Assembly (NCBI GenBank): GCA_950022495.1
Contig: CATLLJ010000002.1
Span: forward strand, 124,001 to 188,000
From: an uncultured bacterium
Lineage (GTDB): Bacteria > Cyanobacteriota > Vampirovibrionia > Gastranaerophilales > Gastranaerophilaceae
Direction of reading: 5' to 3'
DNA length: 64,000 bases
The notes beneath the pieces are model-generated. The model was not told where the DNA came from, made no database searches, and saw only the letters and a list, made by a program, of their open reading frames with translations. The stretch's first letter is position 1. The number at the start of each line of letters is the position of its first letter. Positions 61,843 to 64,000 of the stretch are shown in pieces. Made by a program: the position numbers and the translations under genes.

Positions 61843-62062
61843 TTATTTTTGCTTCTCTCTAATCACGAGTTCGTAGCCTAAATAATCTAAGATTTCTTGA
61901 ACTGTTTGAAATCTTACGCGTTTTTTTTTTATTAAAAGAAGTCGAAAGACCACCTTGGGCAGGAATATCACAGCCCAATTCTAACAACCTTATTGCCAAC
62001 TTTCTCATTGACAAACCTTTTCTGAGCAATAATATTTTAACTTCCTCGTATATATTTAACAT
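61843..62062 (-). pseudogene. XRE-like regulator with a frameshift at an A10 tract
   Basis: MLNIYEEVKILLLRKGLSMR, then LELGCDIPAQGGLSTSFN matches the regulator at 52575-52799 (NVREEVKIMLMSKRMTLTEL). After NKKK the zero frame gives an unrelated tail, but with nine instead of ten A (61921-61930 on the plus strand) the frame reads RVRFQTVQEILDYLGYELVI and REKQK, matching the paralogue's ending. Could be a dead gene, a slippage-regulated gene or a sequencing error. A TACACT box lies 6 nt before the ATG. Confidence 0.75.
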
Positions 62063-62175
62063 ACTAACAGTGTATTTCTATTTGCACTACGAGACAAAAC
62101 TATAAACTATTGTCAAATTATAGATAACAATATATAATTTTAGACGACAGATATTAAGAATAGGAAGTGATTAGT

Positions 62176-62379
62176 ATGAAAAAATACACTGAAGATACTG
62201 TGCCAATATTACCAAACACAGTAGAGAATGAAGTACTTTGTCTAAAATATTTTACACAGAAATTAGAAAAGAACCCTAAAAAATACAAAGACATACTAAA
62301 TTTCGCAAGGCTACAAATAAAATTTTTCCTTACCAATATGGATGATATTGAAAAAAATAAAAATAAGAACAAACAATAA
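62176..62379 (+). CDS. Micro-protein, 67 aa, first of a tandem pair
   Basis: MKKYTEDTVPILPNTVENEV, then LCLKYFTQKLEKNPKKYKDI, with a Lys/Asn-rich tail. Preceded by AGGAAGTGATTAGT-ATG. The next gene has the same upstream AGGAAGTGATTA and the same start (MRKHTEDTVPAIPYTVQDEV), so this is a recent tandem duplication. Predicted helical, no membrane segment, function unknown. Confidence 0.6.
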   Translation: MKKYTEDTVPILPNTVENEVLCLKYFTQKLEKNPKKYKDILNFARLQIKFFLTNMDDIEKNKNKNKQ

Positions 62380-62408
62380 TAAATATAAGCCCACAGGAAG
62401 TGATTACC

Positions 62409-62579
62409 ATGAGAAAACACACAGAAGATACAGTACCAGCAATCCCATACACAGTACAGGATGAGGTATTATGTCTTAGAGTTCTGACAAACCACTTAGA
62501 AAAGAATCCTGATGATTACTACAGCATTCTTCTTGCCATACAACTTCAAATTACGAAATTTCTTAAACAGATGCATTAA
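62409..62579 (+). CDS. Micro-protein, 56 aa, second of the tandem pair
   Basis: MRKHTEDTVPAIPYTVQDEV, then LCLRVLTNHLEKNPDDYYSI; ends TKFLKQMH. Homologous to the 62176 product throughout the first ~50 residues, including its ribosome-binding sequence AGGAAGTGATTACC. 29 nt separate the two genes. Confidence 0.6.
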   Translation: MRKHTEDTVPAIPYTVQDEVLCLRVLTNHLEKNPDDYYSILLAIQLQITKFLKQMH

Positions 62580-62602
62580 CATTTAACTTTCTGCCCTCCT
62601 AT

Positions 62603-62653
62603 AACTTTTACACCCTCCCCTTTACTCCCCCTCCCATCAAGGGCGGGGAACAA
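62603..62653 (-). repeat. Dispersed GC-rich repeat, copy B
   Basis: Inverted relative to copy A at 16816-16867; shares GCC-(A/C)-TTGATGGGAGGGG and GGAGGGTGT with a CCCC…GGGG hairpin. Adjoining sequence to ~62710 ends CCGCCGAGGAG, resembling both copy A (GGCGAGGAG) and the DUF559 element end (CTCCTCGG). Confidence 0.7.
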
Positions 62654-62743
62654 TCAGGTTAGTCCGGTTTCCACGTCAACTAAATCTCCCCACTCCGCCG
62701 AGGAGTTATTGTAACAAATTCTTAACATTACACAACAATTTCC

Positions 62744-62771
62744 TAAAGATTACACCAATATGTGCCGAAAA
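62744..62771 (+). promoter_or_regulatory. Sigma-28 (FliA-type) promoter
   Basis: TAAAGATT (62744-62751), 12-nt spacer, GCCGAAAA (62764-62771), 45 nt upstream of the large ORF start. Confidence 0.65.
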
Positions 62772-62816
62772 CATGAATACGATAACGAAAATTGATGAAA
62801 GGATTTGTTAAACACT

Positions 62817-64000
62817 ATGGGAATGGCAGCATCACAAGCAAGATTATTAAGCATGACCGCCAGAATTTCAAACAATGAGTTTGAACAACAGTCAATTGCT
62901 TATTCTAAACAGCGTCTTGCTGACGATTCTTCTCGTGTTAACGATGCTTATCTTGAAGCTTTAAACAAAACTCAATTCCAGGTTTTAACAGGATACAACG
63001 GTGCAGAAGCTTGTTATGAAGATTTAACTTACAATCAAATTACAGGCTGCAACAAAATTGCAAACGGCAAACAATACATCGTTAAAAATAACAAAGGAAA
63101 AGTTCTTGTTTCTGAAGCAATTGCTAAAGCTTTTAGAGAAAATAACGGCGACTACAACAAATTCTTGAGAGATTTAGGATACAGACAGGCTAATATTGAT
63201 GTTAAAAATCACACTGAATCAGTTGAAGCTATTCACGAAGCCTGGGATAAATATTTAAATACTGTTGGTAAAAGTATTAATGATGCAGACAATCAACATA
63301 TTTTAGGTTTTGGTTACACATCATTTGGTGATGAGTCATTCAACGGCTACCCTACATACAATACTGCAACTGGAACAGATTCTACAGGTAAAGCTTATTC
63401 ATTATACAAAGATGAACAAGGTTACTATTTAACAAATTCTGTAGTCGTTCCTAAAAAGAATGATGACGGAAAATATGAATGCTATTATCAAACTCCGGAA
63501 CAATACGGAACAGATGAATATAACAAATTAGAAGATATAACTTACGACGACAAAACTAAAAAATTCACTTATAAAAATTCTGACGGCACAACAAAACAAG
63601 TAGATGTTTTATATGCAACTCAAACTGATGCAGGTAATGCATACGTAAGCGAAGATGAAAAAAATCGCTTATCTGAATACGGCTCACAATATAGAGCTGA
63701 AAACGGTATTCTTTACACTGTAAAAGATAAATTCAAAGCATTAAACTTTGAAGGTACAACTCAAGCTCAAAGAGAACTATATGACTATGCTTTAGCTTTA
63801 ACCGAAGCATACTATGACAGAGCTAATTCTAACACTACAGGCAATCCTAATTTAAAATACGATGCTGAACAAATTAACTATTACAAAAATATCTTCAATG
63901 AAATGAGAACATGCGACTTCACTACATTAAAAGAATCTTATGCTCAAAATCTTGATAGCGCTGAAGATGCAAACAAATCTTCAAATGTATTCACCGGTGA
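62817..64000 (+). CDS. Large protein with conserved MGMAASQARLL start, sigma-28 promoter (partial)
   Basis: At least 394 codons, open to the right edge. It begins MGMAASQARLLSMTARISNN, then EFEQQSIAYSKQRLADDSSR. I recall similar 'M.G.AsSQARLL.LTAR..D.E..' openings on unassigned proteins of several Gram-negative lineages. The remainder is Asn/Asp/Tyr-rich and repetitive in character (YKDEQGYYLTNS, LEDITYDDKTKKFTYKNSDG), without signal peptide. With a sigma-28 promoter in front, a protein secreted by the flagellar apparatus or a structural flagellar protein is a reasonable guess, not more. AAAGGA lies 11 nt before the ATG. Confidence 0.75.
   Translation, partial: MGMAASQARLLSMTARISNNEFEQQSIAYSKQRLADDSSRVNDAYLEALNKTQFQVLTGYNGAEACYEDLTYNQITGCNKIANGKQYIVKNNKGKVLVSEAIAKAFRENNGDYNKFLRDLGYRQANIDVKNHTESVEAIHEAWDKYLNTVGKSINDADNQHILGFGYTSFGDESFNGYPTYNTATGTDSTGKAYSLYKDEQGYYLTNSVVVPKKNDDGKYECYYQTPEQYGTDEYNKLEDITYDDKTKKFTYKNSDGTTKQVDVLYATQTDAGNAYVSEDEKNRLSEYGSQYRAENGILYTVKDKFKALNFEGTTQAQRELYDYALALTEAYYDRANSNTTGNPNLKYDAEQINYYKNIFNEMRTCDFTTLKESYAQNLDSAEDANKSSNVFTG

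Noticed and set aside
62154-62420. 88-codon minus-strand ORF rich in Phe/Ser
   Set aside because: Antisense shadow of the tandem micro-genes.
1-64000. tRNA genes, CRISPR arrays, prophage or complete IS elements
   Set aside because: Looked for in all gaps; no cloverleaf with CCA-end context, no regularly spaced repeats and no transposase or phage structural gene was seen.

Overview
The window looks like a chromosomal segment of a gut-type, non-photosynthetic relative of cyanobacteria (Gastranaerophilales / Melainabacteria-like). This assignment is inferred from strong AT-richness, gene content and order, a long NusB, a four-domain ribosomal protein S1, S-layer-homology secreted proteins, SpoIID and GerMN envelope proteins, several 'FGFTLxEVLITLG' prepilins and flagellar genes. 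No database search was possible. Nearly all of the window is coding, on both strands, in short operons separated by intrinsic terminators.

Layout. 1-4.5 kb: radical-SAM activase (cut by the left edge), helix-hairpin-helix protein, aroA, lysS. 4.7-8.4 kb: prepilin-like gene abutting RNase P RNA, tmk, 5'-nucleotidase. 8.4-12.8 kb: a sigma factor with flhB, deoC, metF, HPP-like membrane protein. 12.8-18.5 kb: two HEAT-like proteins, two paralogous exported proteins plus a SmpA/OmlA-like protein, a dispersed repeat, a sigma-28-driven unknown gene and an OmpH/Skp-like protein. 18.5-24.5 kb: lipA, a complete HinP1I-like restriction-modification pair, a FliA/WhiG sigma factor, an OmpA-like protein and a degenerate M16 peptidase. 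24.6-31.5 kb: comM, ylqF-rplS, rnhB, pyk. 31.6-37.7 kb: SLH protein, Cys-rich exported protein, uridine-kinase-like protein, a sigma-28-driven micro-protein and two glycine-rich proteins. 37.7-52.5 kb: murJ-spoIID, cysS, a carboxypeptidase gene carrying an inserted nuclease element, ftsY, nusB, ispH-rpsA, GerMN, truB-rbfA. 52.5-64 kb: XRE-like regulator, decayed prepilin gene, infB-ylxR-prfA, a second prepilin gene that is out of frame at a poly-G tract, yihY-nrnA, dciA-like, GGDEF protein, tandem micro-genes, and a large sigma-28-driven gene cut by the right edge.

The most notable observations are these. (1) A 465-bp element at about 44.4-44.85 kb has near-perfect 32-bp terminal inverted repeats, a 9-bp flanking duplication and a complete DUF559 (Vsr-like) nuclease domain. 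It sits in frame inside an M14 zinc-carboxypeptidase gene without closing the reading frame. (2) A prepilin gene has a G9 tract just after its start codon that places the start out of frame, while G10 would restore the whole protein. (3) About a dozen genes lack a Shine-Dalgarno sequence and have a -10 box exactly 6 nt before the start codon, implying leaderless mRNAs. (4) Three sigma-28-type promoters (TAAAG[TA]TT-N11/12-GCCGA) stand in front of unrecognised genes, defining an unannotated flagellar-class regulon alongside flhB and fliA.
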